Shown: piece after piece, positions 35,409 to 43,515 of the stretch | Layout of the letters: each line of letters starts with the position of its first letter | Position numbering within the stretch: position 1 is the first letter of the stretch | NCBI RefSeq assembly: GCF_002005565.1 | Contig: NZ_BDJC01000027.1 | Coordinates: 1-64,000 of the forward strand | DNA length: 64,000 bases | Origin: Streptomyces sp. JHA26 | GTDB lineage: Bacteria > Actinomycetota > Actinomycetes > Streptomycetales > Streptomycetaceae | Reading direction: 5' to 3' | The notes under the pieces: model-generated | What the model saw: only the letters and a program-made list of their open reading frames with translations | What the model was told of the DNA's origin: nothing | The model's database searches: none | Translations under genes and position numbers: made by a program

Positions 35409-35432
35409 CCGTCCCGGAGGACGGCCGGGGGG

Positions 35433-35786
35433 TCAGCGTCCGCCGTTGTACGGTCCGTACGGGCCGTCGCTGCTGGAGCCGCGGCGGCTGTTGCGGCCGC
35501 CGCCCGGCAGACCGCGCAGCGCGGGCCGTACGTCGACCATGTACACGATCGTCGCGACGAGACCGATGATCGGCAGGAACGACAGCAGGGGAAAGATCAG
35601 GCTCACCACGAAGGCGAGCGCCAGGATGATCAGCCAGAACGGCTTGGTCTTCTTGTCCGCCGCGCGGTAGGCGTCCTCCCGGCGCACGGCGGCATCGATC
35701 AGCGCGAAGCCGCTGAAAACGGTCAGGGCGATGCTCAGAAGCCCCATGAAGTTCATGAACCCCTGCATCAGCACAACGTCCACCAC
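35433..35786 (-). CDS. DUF2516 small membrane protein
   Basis: The 117-residue protein has two or three membrane helices: GLLSIALTVFSGFALIDAAVRR, FWLIILALAFVVSLIFPLLSF and IIGLVATIVYMVDVRPAL. Between the first two lies RREDAYRAADKKTKPFW, the conserved DUF2516 loop. The cytosolic tail is Gly/Ser/Arg/Tyr-rich (GPYGPYNGGR). The family often lies next to HBHA-like and XRE regulator genes in Streptomyces, as here. The start could also be the ATG seven codons further in (35765). Confidence 0.85.
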   Translation of the reverse strand: MVDVVLMQGFMNFMGLLSIALTVFSGFALIDAAVRREDAYRAADKKTKPFWLIILALAFVVSLIFPLLSFLPIIGLVATIVYMVDVRPALRGLPGGGRNSRRGSSSDGPYGPYNGGR

Positions 35787-35828
35787 CAGACTCGGGTCGT
35801 CCCTACGCGGTCACCGTACCCGGAGAAC

Positions 35829-35857
35829 GGGCCGGGCACCCCGAGGGTGCCCGGCCC
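35829..35857 (-). terminator. Terminator after the HBHA-like gene
   Basis: A perfect 12-bp stem (35829-35840 with 35846-35857) and 5-base loop lies 21 bases past the HBHA-like stop codon, isolating it from the DUF2516 gene. Confidence 0.75.
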
Positions 35858-35877
35858 GCGTGTGCTCCCGCTCTCCC

Positions 35878-36513
35878 TCACTTGGCGGGCGGCGTCGTCT
35901 TCTTGGCGACGGTGGCGGGGGTGGCGGGGGTGGCGGTGGCGGGGGTGGCGGTGCTCTTCTTCGCCGCCGGGGCCTTGCGGGCGGCCGGGGCCTTCTTCGC
36001 CGCGGCCGGCTTGTCGTCCGCGACCGTGACGGGCTCGGGCTTCGGCTCCACGGCCACGGCCACCTCCTCCACGCCCTCGGCGATGTCCTCGATGCCCTCG
36101 GCGGCCTGGCCGCGCCAGGTGCGCACGGCCTGCTCGCCGTGCTCGGCGACCTTCTCGTAGGTCTCCCGGGCCTTGACGGCGTACTCGGCGGCGACGCCGA
36201 CACCGCGCAGCGCGAGGTCCTGGGCGGTCTCGCCGAGCTTCTTGAGGTCGGCGTCGAGGAACCCGAGGAACTCGTTGACCTTGGTCTGCAGGGTGCCCTG
36301 CGTCTCCTTGACGCGGGCCGTCGCCTTCTCCTGGACGGCCTTCGGGTCGGTGTTGCGCACGGCCTCGATGCGCGCCGGCGCCTCGGTGCGCAGCTGCTCC
36401 ACCAGCACCGGCACCTTCTTGGCCTGCTGGAAGGCGAGGTCGGCGGTGCCGGCGGCGAAGTAGAGCGGGGTGGGGTCGCTGAAGGTCTTGCGCAGGTCGT
36501 CGGTGATGGCCAT
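35878..36513 (-). CDS. HBHA-like (heparin-binding hemagglutinin homologue) coiled-coil protein
   Basis: The 211-residue protein starts at the ATG at 36513. Residues 1-150 are amphipathic helices with DDLRKTFSDPTPLYFAAGTADLAFQQAKKVPVLVEQLRTEAP and VNEFLGFLDADLKKLGETAQDLALRGVGVAAEYAVKARETYEKVAEHGEQAV. The last 45 residues are the Lys/Pro/Ala-rich tail (AAKKAPAARKAPAAKKS and PAT repeats), the heparin/DNA-binding type of tail in mycobacterial HBHA. In Streptomyces the protein is more likely an envelope or lipid-associated structural protein than an adhesin. Confidence 0.8.
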   Translation of the reverse strand: MAITDDLRKTFSDPTPLYFAAGTADLAFQQAKKVPVLVEQLRTEAPARIEAVRNTDPKAVQEKATARVKETQGTLQTKVNEFLGFLDADLKKLGETAQDLALRGVGVAAEYAVKARETYEKVAEHGEQAVRTWRGQAAEGIEDIAEGVEEVAVAVEPKPEPVTVADDKPAAAKKAPAARKAPAAKKSTATPATATPATPATVAKKTTPPAK

Positions 36514-36593
36514 GGTGCTGGTCCTCCCGGAATGCGTTCGGCTGAGGGTGGGCTGATGGTCCCGCGCCCGGCCGGCCGGCTGCTCGTTCCCGC

Positions 36594-37088
36594 TCATCCG
36601 GCCGTCTGCCGCGGGTCGGCGTCGCCGCCGCCACTCGTACGGAGGCGGCGGCCGGGTATGGAACCGCCGCCACCGGGGCCGCTCTCGGCGGCGTCGTCGA
36701 CGGCTTCGCCCCGGGCGTCGTGCGTCCCGAACCCGTTCTCCTTGCGGAAGGATTCGTAGATCTGGAGCAGCACCTGCTTCTGCCGCTCGTTCAACGTGGG
36801 ATCGGCGAGGAGGACCGCGCGCGTCGCGTCCTCCCGCCGGCGCTCCTCCCCGTCCCGTTCCGCGTCGAGGATCCCGGCGCGCACGTACAGCGTCTCGGCG
36901 GAGATCCGCAGCGCCTTGGCGACCTGCTGGAGCACCTCCGCGCTCGGCTTGCGCAGCCCGCGCTCGATCTGGCTCAGGTACGGGTTCGACACCCCCGCGG
37001 CGTCGGCGAGCTGCCGCAGCGACAGCTGCGCGTTGCGCCGCTGCTCGCGCAGGTACTCACCGAGATTGCCGACGTTGAGCGAAGCCAT
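36594..37088 (-). CDS. XRE-family DNA-binding regulator
   Basis: The 164-residue protein begins LGEYLREQRRNAQLSLRQLADAAGVSNPYLSQIERGLRKPSAEVLQQVAKAL, a canonical Cro/CI HTH (residues about 8-65). A short helical part follows (TRAVLLADPTLNERQKQVLLQIYESFRKEN) and a disordered Gly-rich tail. The start is the ATG at 37088, and an 18-bp palindrome lies about 31 bases upstream, suggesting autoregulation. It precedes the HBHA-like gene and may control it. Confidence 0.9.
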   Translation of the reverse strand: MASLNVGNLGEYLREQRRNAQLSLRQLADAAGVSNPYLSQIERGLRKPSAEVLQQVAKALRISAETLYVRAGILDAERDGEERRREDATRAVLLADPTLNERQKQVLLQIYESFRKENGFGTHDARGEAVDDAAESGPGGGGSIPGRRLRTSGGGDADPRQTAG

Positions 37089-37118
37089 GACCCCACCATG
37101 CACCAGCGTGCTAACTAT

Positions 37119-37136
37119 TGCAAGCAGCTGCTTGCA
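37119..37136. promoter_or_regulatory. 18-bp perfect palindrome upstream of the XRE regulator
   Basis: TGCAAGCAGCTGCTTGCA is fully symmetric and lies in an A/T-richer gap between the XRE gene and the PAP2 gene. Its place just upstream of a probable -10 region suggests an autoregulatory operator. Confidence 0.7.
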
Positions 37137-37173
37137 GAAGTACATCTGCCCCGGCGGTGCCGGGGCGGGCGGC

Positions 37174-38544
37174 TCACACCAGCTCGGGCTGGGGTCGTGC
37201 CGGTGGCGCCTCCACCGGCGCGGCCTCGGGGTCCCACAGCCTGACGGTCCGCGTGTACCCGTACACGACCGAGGCCATGACCAGCAGCAGGAGCGGGCCG
37301 GCCACCCACGGGTGCGCGGCCATCTCCACGGGCAGGAAGCGGTAGGCGACCAGGAGCGCGGCGAAGACCGTCGTGCCGTAGGCGACCAGGAGGACGCCCG
37401 TCCGGTCCGCACCGCGGTCGAAGGTGCGCAGCGCCGCCTCGACCGTGTACGCGAACACCACGCCGGCCACCAGGTCCGCGCCGTAGTGGTAGCCGAATCC
37501 CAGTGTCGCGGTGAGCGTGGCGACCAGCCAGGCCGCGCCCGCCCACCGCAGGACGCGCGGGGCGGTGCGGGAGTGGATGAAGATCGTGACGGCCCAGGCC
37601 GTGTGCAGGCTGGGCATGCAGTTGCGCGGGGTGAACTCGTCGTAGGGCATGTGCTGCGGGGCGTCGGCCGGCGGCAGCGTGTGCGGCCACAGGTGGGCCA
37701 CCGCCCACTGCCCGCCGCCGGTGCCCCAGGCGCCGTCGCCGTAGGCGAAGACCGGCCCGACCACCGGGAAGATCATGTAGACGGCCGGTCCGAGCAGGCC
37801 GATGACCAGGAAGGTCCGCACCAGGTGGTGGCGCGGGAAGCGGCGCTCGGCCGCCACCTTGCGCAGCTGCCAGGCGGCGACGACGACCGCGGCCACGGGG
37901 AGCATGGTGTAGACGAAGTCGAGGACGTGGTGGCCGACCGGGCCGGTGGCCTCGATGATCCGGCCGGCCACCCAGGACGGGTTGCCCAGCGCGTGGTCGG
38001 CGCTCGCCAGGTACCGGTCGAGCACCGTCGGGCGGGTCTTCGACGTGATGAGCAGCCAGGCGTCACCGGTCTTGCGGCCGGCCACCAGCAGCAGCCCGAG
38101 CCCGACGCCCTTCAGCAGCAGGACGCGCTCGCGGCCGGTGCGGCGCGTGAGGGCGACGACCGCGCACCCCAGGATCACCCACAACGCGCCGTTGCCGAAG
38201 CCCGTTTCGGCTCCGGCCGCCCACCGCACCAGGTTGAGGACGAGGTCGGCGCCGACCGCGGCACCGAACGCGACGAACCGCTCCCGCCAGGTGAGCACCA
38301 CCATCGTCAGGGCCAGGCTGGCGTAGAGCAGCGGGCCGGAGGCGGGGGCGAAGACCACCTCCCGCGCCTGGTTGGCGATCGGCCCCGGCGCGCCGTAGTG
38401 GCGCGCGGCGACCTCCAGCGCGACGAGGAACCCGAGGACCGTCACACCCGCCGCGGTCCACAGCAGCACCCGTGGCCGACGCCACGCGGCGAACGTTGTT
38501 CCGACGCTTATTCGCGACAACAGGCGCGACGCTGCAGATATCAA
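37174..38544 (-). CDS. PAP2-superfamily integral membrane protein (inositol phosphoceramide synthase-like)
   Basis: About 456 residues with around ten membrane helices. The C-terminal half has the PAP2 catalytic pattern: RNCMPSLHTAWAVTIFIHSRTAP (the SxH motif) and GYHYGADLVAGVVFAY (the HxxxD motif). The conserved N-terminal half resembles PAP2_3 proteins related to inositol phosphorylceramide and phosphatidylinositol-mannoside-type head-group transferases. It acts on a lipid phosphate or phospho-head group in the membrane. The start is uncertain: a TTG at 38544 opens the frame, and a GTG at 38469 is an alternative. Confidence 0.82.
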   Translation of the reverse strand: MISAASRLLSRISVGTTFAAWRRPRVLLWTAAGVTVLGFLVALEVAARHYGAPGPIANQAREVVFAPASGPLLYASLALTMVVLTWRERFVAFGAAVGADLVLNLVRWAAGAETGFGNGALWVILGCAVVALTRRTGRERVLLLKGVGLGLLLVAGRKTGDAWLLITSKTRPTVLDRYLASADHALGNPSWVAGRIIEATGPVGHHVLDFVYTMLPVAAVVVAAWQLRKVAAERRFPRHHLVRTFLVIGLLGPAVYMIFPVVGPVFAYGDGAWGTGGGQWAVAHLWPHTLPPADAPQHMPYDEFTPRNCMPSLHTAWAVTIFIHSRTAPRVLRWAGAAWLVATLTATLGFGYHYGADLVAGVVFAYTVEAALRTFDRGADRTGVLLVAYGTTVFAALLVAYRFLPVEMAAHPWVAGPLLLLVMASVVYGYTRTVRLWDPEAAPVEAPPARPQPELV

Positions 38545-38856
38545 TTTTTGGCCGATTTGTGAGGAATAGTCGGTTAACAGAACTCGAACGAGTGATGGGA
38601 GATCACCGCAAGTTCGGACATGCTAGCGAATCCCGCGCAGGGGGCGTCGGCAGGCCGGGCCCGCTCACGGCGCGGGCCCGCGCACCGCTCCCGTCCGGCG
38701 CGGACGGCGGCTCCAGGGCGTTCGCCGCGCCCCCCGGAGCGCCGGAGGACGCCCGCCCGCGAGCGACCACGTCACGCCCCCCGTCGGCACACCAGTTCCC
38801 ATGAGCCCACCCATGGTGCCCCGTACCGGTGCCGGCGGGAAGAGGGCGGCGCGGGT
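38545..38856. other. Gap between the phosphotransferase and PAP2 genes
   Basis: About 310 bases. The 80 bases next to the PAP2 start (38545-38625) are clearly A/T-rich for this genome and probably form the PAP2 promoter. The rest is G/C-rich and without a credible ORF. Confidence 0.4.
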
Positions 38857-39981
38857 CTACGCGGGCCGTCGGGGCGGGTGCGCGGAGGCGTCGTCCGGCC
38901 GGCCGTGCGCGGCGTGCCAGGACCGCAGCGCGTCCAGGACCTGTTCCCGGTCCGGCACGTCGACCAGCCGGAGCGGCTCACGGGCCCGCCGCACCGCACG
39001 TCCGACGCGGTCGGCGGCGAGTCCGAAGTGCTCCGGGGCCGCGTCGGCGGGCAGGTCGATCGCCGCGCGCATGACGTCGGGGAAGACGGACTGCGCGTGC
39101 TCGAACGCGAGGTAGATGGCGAGGTCGTCGTCCAGCCCGGCGGTCAGCTCGGTGAGCCCGGCCCCTTCCATCGCCTCGGCCCACAGCTCCGTCATGCGGA
39201 CCTGGTCGTGCTTGTCGTACCCCATGCGGACGAGGTGCGTCGCGAGGTCGTGCAGGGGGTCACCGAGTATGGCCAGCTCCCAGTCGATCACCGTGATCCG
39301 CCTGCCCCGCAGCACCGCGTTGGCGCGGTGGACATCGGTGTGCAGCAGCCGGAACGGCCTGGCCGTCCGGCAGCGGTGGTGCGCCGCGAACCGTGCCGTC
39401 GCGTCCCGCGGGACACCGACCGCGTCGAGGAGCGCGCCGAAGCGGTCCCGGTGGGGGCGGTGCACCCGCTCCTCGGTGAAGCGGACGAGCCAGTCCAGGA
39501 AGCCCTGGCTGTCACCGTCCTCGGGCCAGTCGCCGGGGAGGGCCGGCAGTTCCGCGACGGGGACCCGCGCGGTCCTGACGAAGAACGCGGCGAACCCGCG
39601 CATGAGCGCCTCGTCCGCGCCCGCGGTCCCGCCGGGCCGGGCCTCGTCGAGCGCCCGGCCGGTCCGGTACCGGTGCACGGAACGGTCGCCGAGGTCGGCG
39701 AGGCACGGCGGCACGTCGCGCAGGTGCCGGCACACGACGCGGAGCACCTCCGACTCCCGCGGCCAGACGCGCGGCACGACCTCGACGGTCGTCAGCGGGA
39801 CCCGGTACTTGAGCCGGGTGAACGGCACGGCGCCCAGCAGCAGCGCCAGCGCCGGTCCGGCGCGCAGCACGTAGTTGGTGTTGTGGTGCCCCCGCAGCAC
39901 CTCTCCCCCGCCACGGAGCCTCCGGGACTCCACGAGACGGCGCACGAGCGCCTGGTGCGCTCGGTGGGGCGGACGGTGCAT
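38857..39981 (-). CDS. APH/choline-kinase-like phosphotransferase
   Basis: The 374-residue kinase-fold protein has the catalytic loop LLHTDVHRANAVLRGRRITVIDWELAILGDPLHDLATHL, with the HxDxxxxN and IDWE signatures of aminoglycoside phosphotransferase and choline kinase families, and the N-terminal part GGGEVLRGHHNTNYVLRAGP. The substrate is unknown. It ends the GntR-HAD-kinase row; a TACTCT box six bases before the ATG at 39981 suggests its own leaderless promoter as well. Confidence 0.85.
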   Translation of the reverse strand: MHRPPHRAHQALVRRLVESRRLRGGGEVLRGHHNTNYVLRAGPALALLLGAVPFTRLKYRVPLTTVEVVPRVWPRESEVLRVVCRHLRDVPPCLADLGDRSVHRYRTGRALDEARPGGTAGADEALMRGFAAFFVRTARVPVAELPALPGDWPEDGDSQGFLDWLVRFTEERVHRPHRDRFGALLDAVGVPRDATARFAAHHRCRTARPFRLLHTDVHRANAVLRGRRITVIDWELAILGDPLHDLATHLVRMGYDKHDQVRMTELWAEAMEGAGLTELTAGLDDDLAIYLAFEHAQSVFPDVMRAAIDLPADAAPEHFGLAADRVGRAVRRAREPLRLVDVPDREQVLDALRSWHAAHGRPDDASAHPPRRPA

Positions 39982-40050
39982 GGCCGGAGAGTAGCGTCCC
40001 GGCCACGCCACCGGCGGACGCGTCCGCAGGGTGTCCGCCGGACGCCGGAG

Positions 40051-40800
40051 TCAGCCGCCGGACGCCCCGCCGGCACGGAGCAGCGCCAGCAGCGGTTCGA
40101 GGGAGTCGACGACGGTGTCCGCGCCGGCGTCCCTCAGGGACTCCGCCTTGCGTCCGTCGCGGGCGTAGCCGAGGAAGGGGACCCGGGCCAGCCGGGCGGC
40201 CTCGCAGTCCGCGGGGGAGTCGCCGATGAACAGGGAGGCGGACGGAGCGGCCCCCATCGCGCCGAGGGCCCGGACGAGGGTGTGCGGATCGGGCTTGAGG
40301 AGCCTCAGCTCCCGGGTGCGGCCGTAGACGTGCGGGCCGAAGCAGGGCAACAGGCCGCGGCCGGCCAGGTAGGTGCGCGCGACCCGCGGGGAGTTGTTGG
40401 TGGCGACGGCCGGCCGGACGCCCACGGCCGTCCAGGTCCGGATCAGCGGGTCGGCGTACGCGGTCGGCAGGGCGGAGGCGGTGGCCCGCAGTTCCTCCCG
40501 GGTGAGGCGTTCCTCCAGTTCCGCCACCAGGTCGCCGTCGGGATGCCGGCGGTCGACGGCGCGCAGGACCGCGTGCGGGTCCGGCGACTCCCGTTCCGCC
40601 TCGGTCAGCAGGTCGCCCAGTCCCCGTCCCCCGAGCCATGCGACGAGGCCGGCCGCCACCCGCTCCGCCGTGTGCCCGGCGAACAGGCGGCAGATCGGCC
40701 CGTCGAAGTCCCAGAGCACGAAGCGGGCGCCTCGCACCAGCCGCCCGAGGTTCTCCGTGTCCACCGCCACCGGCTCGGTCCGCGTCGTGTCAGAAGTCAC
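40051..40800 (-). CDS. HAD-family hydrolase (phosphatase-type)
   Basis: The 249-residue protein starts at a GTG at 40800 that overlaps the GntR stop by one base (TAGTG). It has HAD motif I FVLWDFDGPICRLFAGH, motif II AVATNNSPRVA, and motif III/IV region LLKPDPHTLVRALGAMGAAPSASLFIGDSPADCEAAR. Motif I reads DFDG, so the second Asp, the general acid of phosphatases, is retained. The cap is C1-type. With the kinase downstream, a phosphorylation/dephosphorylation pair acting on the same small molecule is conceivable. Confidence 0.88.
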   Translation of the reverse strand: MTSDTTRTEPVAVDTENLGRLVRGARFVLWDFDGPICRLFAGHTAERVAAGLVAWLGGRGLGDLLTEAERESPDPHAVLRAVDRRHPDGDLVAELEERLTREELRATASALPTAYADPLIRTWTAVGVRPAVATNNSPRVARTYLAGRGLLPCFGPHVYGRTRELRLLKPDPHTLVRALGAMGAAPSASLFIGDSPADCEAARLARVPFLGYARDGRKAESLRDAGADTVVDSLEPLLALLRAGGASGG

Positions 40801-41669
40801 TAGGAGAGTGTCATGTCCGTGGTGATGGTTTCCCAGAGGGCGTCGAACCACTTCTGGGATTCCCTCACGAACACCTCGTCCCGCTGCCCCGAGCGCTTCA
40901 GGAAGGAGAACAGCAGCGACTGGGAGCCGAGGGCGTCATACATCTCCAGCGTGCGGCTCTCGTACTCCTCCTCGCGCCGGGTGAGCATGTAGTAGCCGAG
41001 GAGCGCCTCCTCGGCGTTGAGCAGGTACAGCTTCACCGGCGGGGTGAAGGGCAGCGCGCGGAAGGCGATGCGCACGTCGACGCCGTGGGTGGACCGCACG
41101 GCGTGCAGGTTGTGCTGGAGGACGCGGGCCTGGGCGTTGCGCATCTGCAGCCAGCGCTGGTGGACCGGGTCGTCCTCCTCGTCCTCGACCAGGACGGGGA
41201 AGGCCAGCGAGATGTCCCGCGACGGCATCAGGAGGCGGAACGCGATCGACTCCGGGCGGATGCGGCCCTCGTGGATCAGCCGGAGCGGCTCGCTGAGCGC
41301 CAGCATCAGCGTCTCCGAGGTGTGGCACACGACGTCCACCCGGACGTGGGGCACCGAGAACGCCTCCGCCAGCCGGGGGCCGAGCGCCACCATCGTCGGC
41401 TGCGGTTCGCCCCGGACCGGGGCGGGCTCGGCGATGCGGGGCGGGCTGCCCTTGCTGACGTTGGTGAGCAGGCCGTCCTCCTGGAGGGCCCGCAGGGCCT
41501 GGCGGACGGTGCCGCGCTCCACTTTGAACTCGTCGGCCAGCTCGGCCTGGGTGGGCAGGCGGTCGCCCGCCTTGAGGGCGCCCCCGCGGATCCGTTCCCG
41601 CAGGATGTCGGCGATCTCCTGGGACGAGAGCCTTCTGCTGCCGTTCACGGACACGTTCTCCTGAGTCAC
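40800..41669 (-). CDS. GntR-family regulator (paralogue A)
   Basis: The 289-residue regulator has a GntR wHTH (residues about 15-75: IADILRERIRGGALKAGDRLPTQAELADEFKVERGTVRQALRALQEDGLLTNVSKGSPP). The C-terminal domain of 200 residues is not the usual FCD or UTRA type: PPVKLYLLNAEEALLGYYMLTRREEEYESRTLEMYDALGSQSLLFSF and FVRESQKWFDALWETI. It starts at a GTG with TAGCGT six bases upstream (leaderless). Divergent from the 62-residue membrane protein, and the sister of the regulator at 42082-42987. Confidence 0.9.
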   Translation of the reverse strand: MTQENVSVNGSRRLSSQEIADILRERIRGGALKAGDRLPTQAELADEFKVERGTVRQALRALQEDGLLTNVSKGSPPRIAEPAPVRGEPQPTMVALGPRLAEAFSVPHVRVDVVCHTSETLMLALSEPLRLIHEGRIRPESIAFRLLMPSRDISLAFPVLVEDEEDDPVHQRWLQMRNAQARVLQHNLHAVRSTHGVDVRIAFRALPFTPPVKLYLLNAEEALLGYYMLTRREEEYESRTLEMYDALGSQSLLFSFLKRSGQRDEVFVRESQKWFDALWETITTDMTLS

Positions 41670-41755
41670 GACCAGACGCTACAACTCCGACCTACCTAAC
41701 GGGAGTTGTTTGAAACTTGTTTACAACTACTAGCCAAGTGGGGACAACATAGGCA

Positions 41756-41772
41756 GAGTTGGTTGCCAACTC
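41756..41772. promoter_or_regulatory. Dyad operator of GntR/membrane-protein module A
   Basis: GAGTTGG-TTG-CCAACTC is a perfect 7-bp dyad with a 3-base centre. Its centre is 95 bases from the gntR start codon and 81 bases from the membrane-protein ATG. The same core occurs in module B at exactly the same distance from its gntR gene. Confidence 0.8.
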
Positions 41773-41844
41773 CCCTGAGTTTCCTCGAGTTTGTCCAAGT
41801 TGGTGGAAGTCTCACTTCCCGCAACCTCCGAAGGGGGAAAGACC

Positions 41845-42033
41845 ATGCCCGTCCTCGCCCTCGTCTCCGCGGTCCTCGTGGTCGCCTTCGAGCAGGTCGT
41901 CCAGTGGAAGTACGGCGCCACCGGAGTCGTCGGCCTGCTCCTGCTCACCATCGGCCTCAAGGCCAAGAGCCCCTCCGTCAGCTCCGTCGGTGCGGTGGTG
42001 CTGGCCCTGCTGGTCGCGGGGCCCGCCCTGTGA
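41845..42033 (+). CDS. 62-residue membrane protein (module A)
   Basis: The ATG at 41845 follows GAAGGGGGAAAG. The product has two hydrophobic segments (LALVSAVLVVAFEQVVQW and VVGLLLLTIGL) and a third weak one at the end, with FEQVVQWKYGATGVV and IGLKAKS as conserved motifs shared with module B. The conserved polar FEQ-VQW-YG stretch between the helices suggests a structural or binding role rather than a leader. Divergently paired with GntR paralogue A. No family name is known to me. Confidence 0.75.
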   Translation: MPVLALVSAVLVVAFEQVVQWKYGATGVVGLLLLTIGLKAKSPSVSSVGAVVLALLVAGPAL

Positions 42034-42081
42034 GGGGCCGGTCCCCGGATCCGCCCGGGGGACACCGGACGCGGGAGGCGG

Positions 42082-42987
42082 TCAGTCCGTGAGCACCAGC
42101 TCCGAACTGATCGTCTCCCACAGCGCGTCGAACCACAGCTGCGACTGCCGCACGAACGCCGTGTCCCGCGGCCCCGCCCCCTGCGCGAAGGCGAACAGCG
42201 TCGAGCGGGTGCCCTCGGCGTCGTACACCTCCACCCGCTCCTCGCCGACCTGCTCCTCGCGCCGGGTGAGCGTGTAGTGGGCGAAGAGCGCCTCCGTGCC
42301 GTTGAGCAGGTACAGCTTCACCGGCGGGGTGAGGGGCAGCGCACGGAAGGAGACGCTCACGTCGATGCCGTGCGTGGCACGCAGCGACAGCAGGGTGTGC
42401 CGGAGCACCTGCCCCTGGGCGTTGCGCACGGCCAGCCACCGCTCGCGCACCGGGCCGGCGTGGTCGCGGCCCGCCACCGGCACCGGGAAGGCCGGGCCGA
42501 CGTCCCGGTCCGGCAGCAGGACCCGGACGTCGATCTTGGCCGGTTTCCGGCGCCCGGTGTGGATCTGGCGCAGCGGTTCGCCGATGGCGAGGGTGAGGGA
42601 GGCCGCGGTCAGGCACAGCGCGTCGATCCTGACGTGCGGGACGGCGAAGGCGTCCGCGATCCGCGGGGCGAGGGCCACCGTGGTCGGCTGCGGCAGCACG
42701 TCGGACCCGGTCGGGGCCGTGCCGGGGTCGGGCGCGACGGTCGCCGGGCTCCCCTTGGACACGTTGGTGAGCAGACGCTCCGACTGCAGGATGCGCAGGG
42801 CCTGGCGCACCGTGCCGCGCTCCACGCCGAACTCGTCGGCCAACTGGGCCTGCGTGGGCATGCGCTGGCCCGATCGCAACGCCCCGGACCTGATCCGGGC
42901 GCGCAGTTGGTCGGCCACCTCGCGATGGGTTCTCGCACGCTCCTGCGGCTTCTTCCGTCCGTTGACGGAGACGTGTTCCCGCTCCAC
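42082..42987 (-). CDS. GntR-family regulator (paralogue B)
   Basis: The 301-residue protein is an obvious paralogue of the regulator at 40800-41669. The wHTH reads VADQLRARIRSGALRSGQRMPTQAQLADEFGVERGTVRQALRILQSERLLTNVSKGSP, and the C-terminal domain has VKLYLLNGTEALFAHYTLTRREEQVGEERVEVYDAEGTRSTLFAF and FVRQSQLWFDALWETISSELV. It starts at a GTG with TAGTGT six bases upstream. Its stop codon faces the module A membrane-protein gene, consistent with a tandem duplication. Confidence 0.9.
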   Translation of the reverse strand: MEREHVSVNGRKKPQERARTHREVADQLRARIRSGALRSGQRMPTQAQLADEFGVERGTVRQALRILQSERLLTNVSKGSPATVAPDPGTAPTGSDVLPQPTTVALAPRIADAFAVPHVRIDALCLTAASLTLAIGEPLRQIHTGRRKPAKIDVRVLLPDRDVGPAFPVPVAGRDHAGPVRERWLAVRNAQGQVLRHTLLSLRATHGIDVSVSFRALPLTPPVKLYLLNGTEALFAHYTLTRREEQVGEERVEVYDAEGTRSTLFAFAQGAGPRDTAFVRQSQLWFDALWETISSELVLTD

Positions 42988-43074
42988 GACCGAACACTAC
43001 AACTTCCCGCCATCTTTCGGCAGTTCACGGAAAGCTGGTTATGAGTCGCTCCCAAGCGGAGATAACTGAAGAGA

Positions 43075-43089
43075 AGTTGGCTGCCAACT
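43075..43089. promoter_or_regulatory. Dyad operator of GntR/membrane-protein module B
   Basis: AGTTGG-CTG-CCAACT is a perfect 6-bp dyad with a 3-base centre, differing from the module A core only in the spacer base. Its centre is 95 bases from the gntR start codon (as in module A) and 102 bases from the membrane-protein ATG. Confidence 0.8.
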
Positions 43090-43183
43090 CGGGCAACGTG
43101 GTCGGCTCCCCACAAGGGTTGGCCACCACGGTGACAGCAGAAGGGGGCGCGTCCCGTCCGGGACGGCCCGAAGGGGGACCGCC

Positions 43184-43369
43184 ATGCCGCTCATCGCCAT
43201 CGTCGTCGCCGCTCTGGCCATCGGGTTCGAGCAGCTGGTGCAGTGGAGGTACGGGCCGATGGGGATCATCGCGTTCGTCGCCCTGTCCATCGGCATCAAG
43301 GCGAAGAACACCGCGATCGGCGGTGTGGGTGCGGTGATCCTCGTGATGCTGCTCGCCCAGTCCGGCTGA
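43184..43369 (+). CDS. 61-residue membrane protein (module B)
   Basis: Paralogue of the product at 41845-42033: IAIVVAALAIGFEQLVQWRYGPMGIIAFVALSIGIKAKN, then a final hydrophobic stretch GAVILVMLLAQ. The ribosome site is GAAGGGGG. The shared FEQ-VQW-YG and SIGIKAK motifs show that this is a family kept under selection. Divergently paired with GntR paralogue B. Confidence 0.75.
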   Translation: MPLIAIVVAALAIGFEQLVQWRYGPMGIIAFVALSIGIKAKNTAIGGVGAVILVMLLAQSG

Positions 43370-43515
43370 ACCGGCGCACCGCTGTCCGGGCTCCTCTCCG
43401 GAGGGGAGCCGGGAGTCCGGACAGCCGGTCGGCACCACCGCACGACCACCACGGCCGAGGAGCGCTGACTACGGACAGCGCGCCTTCGTCCCGTCACCGG
43501 CAGAAGGGAGCGTCC

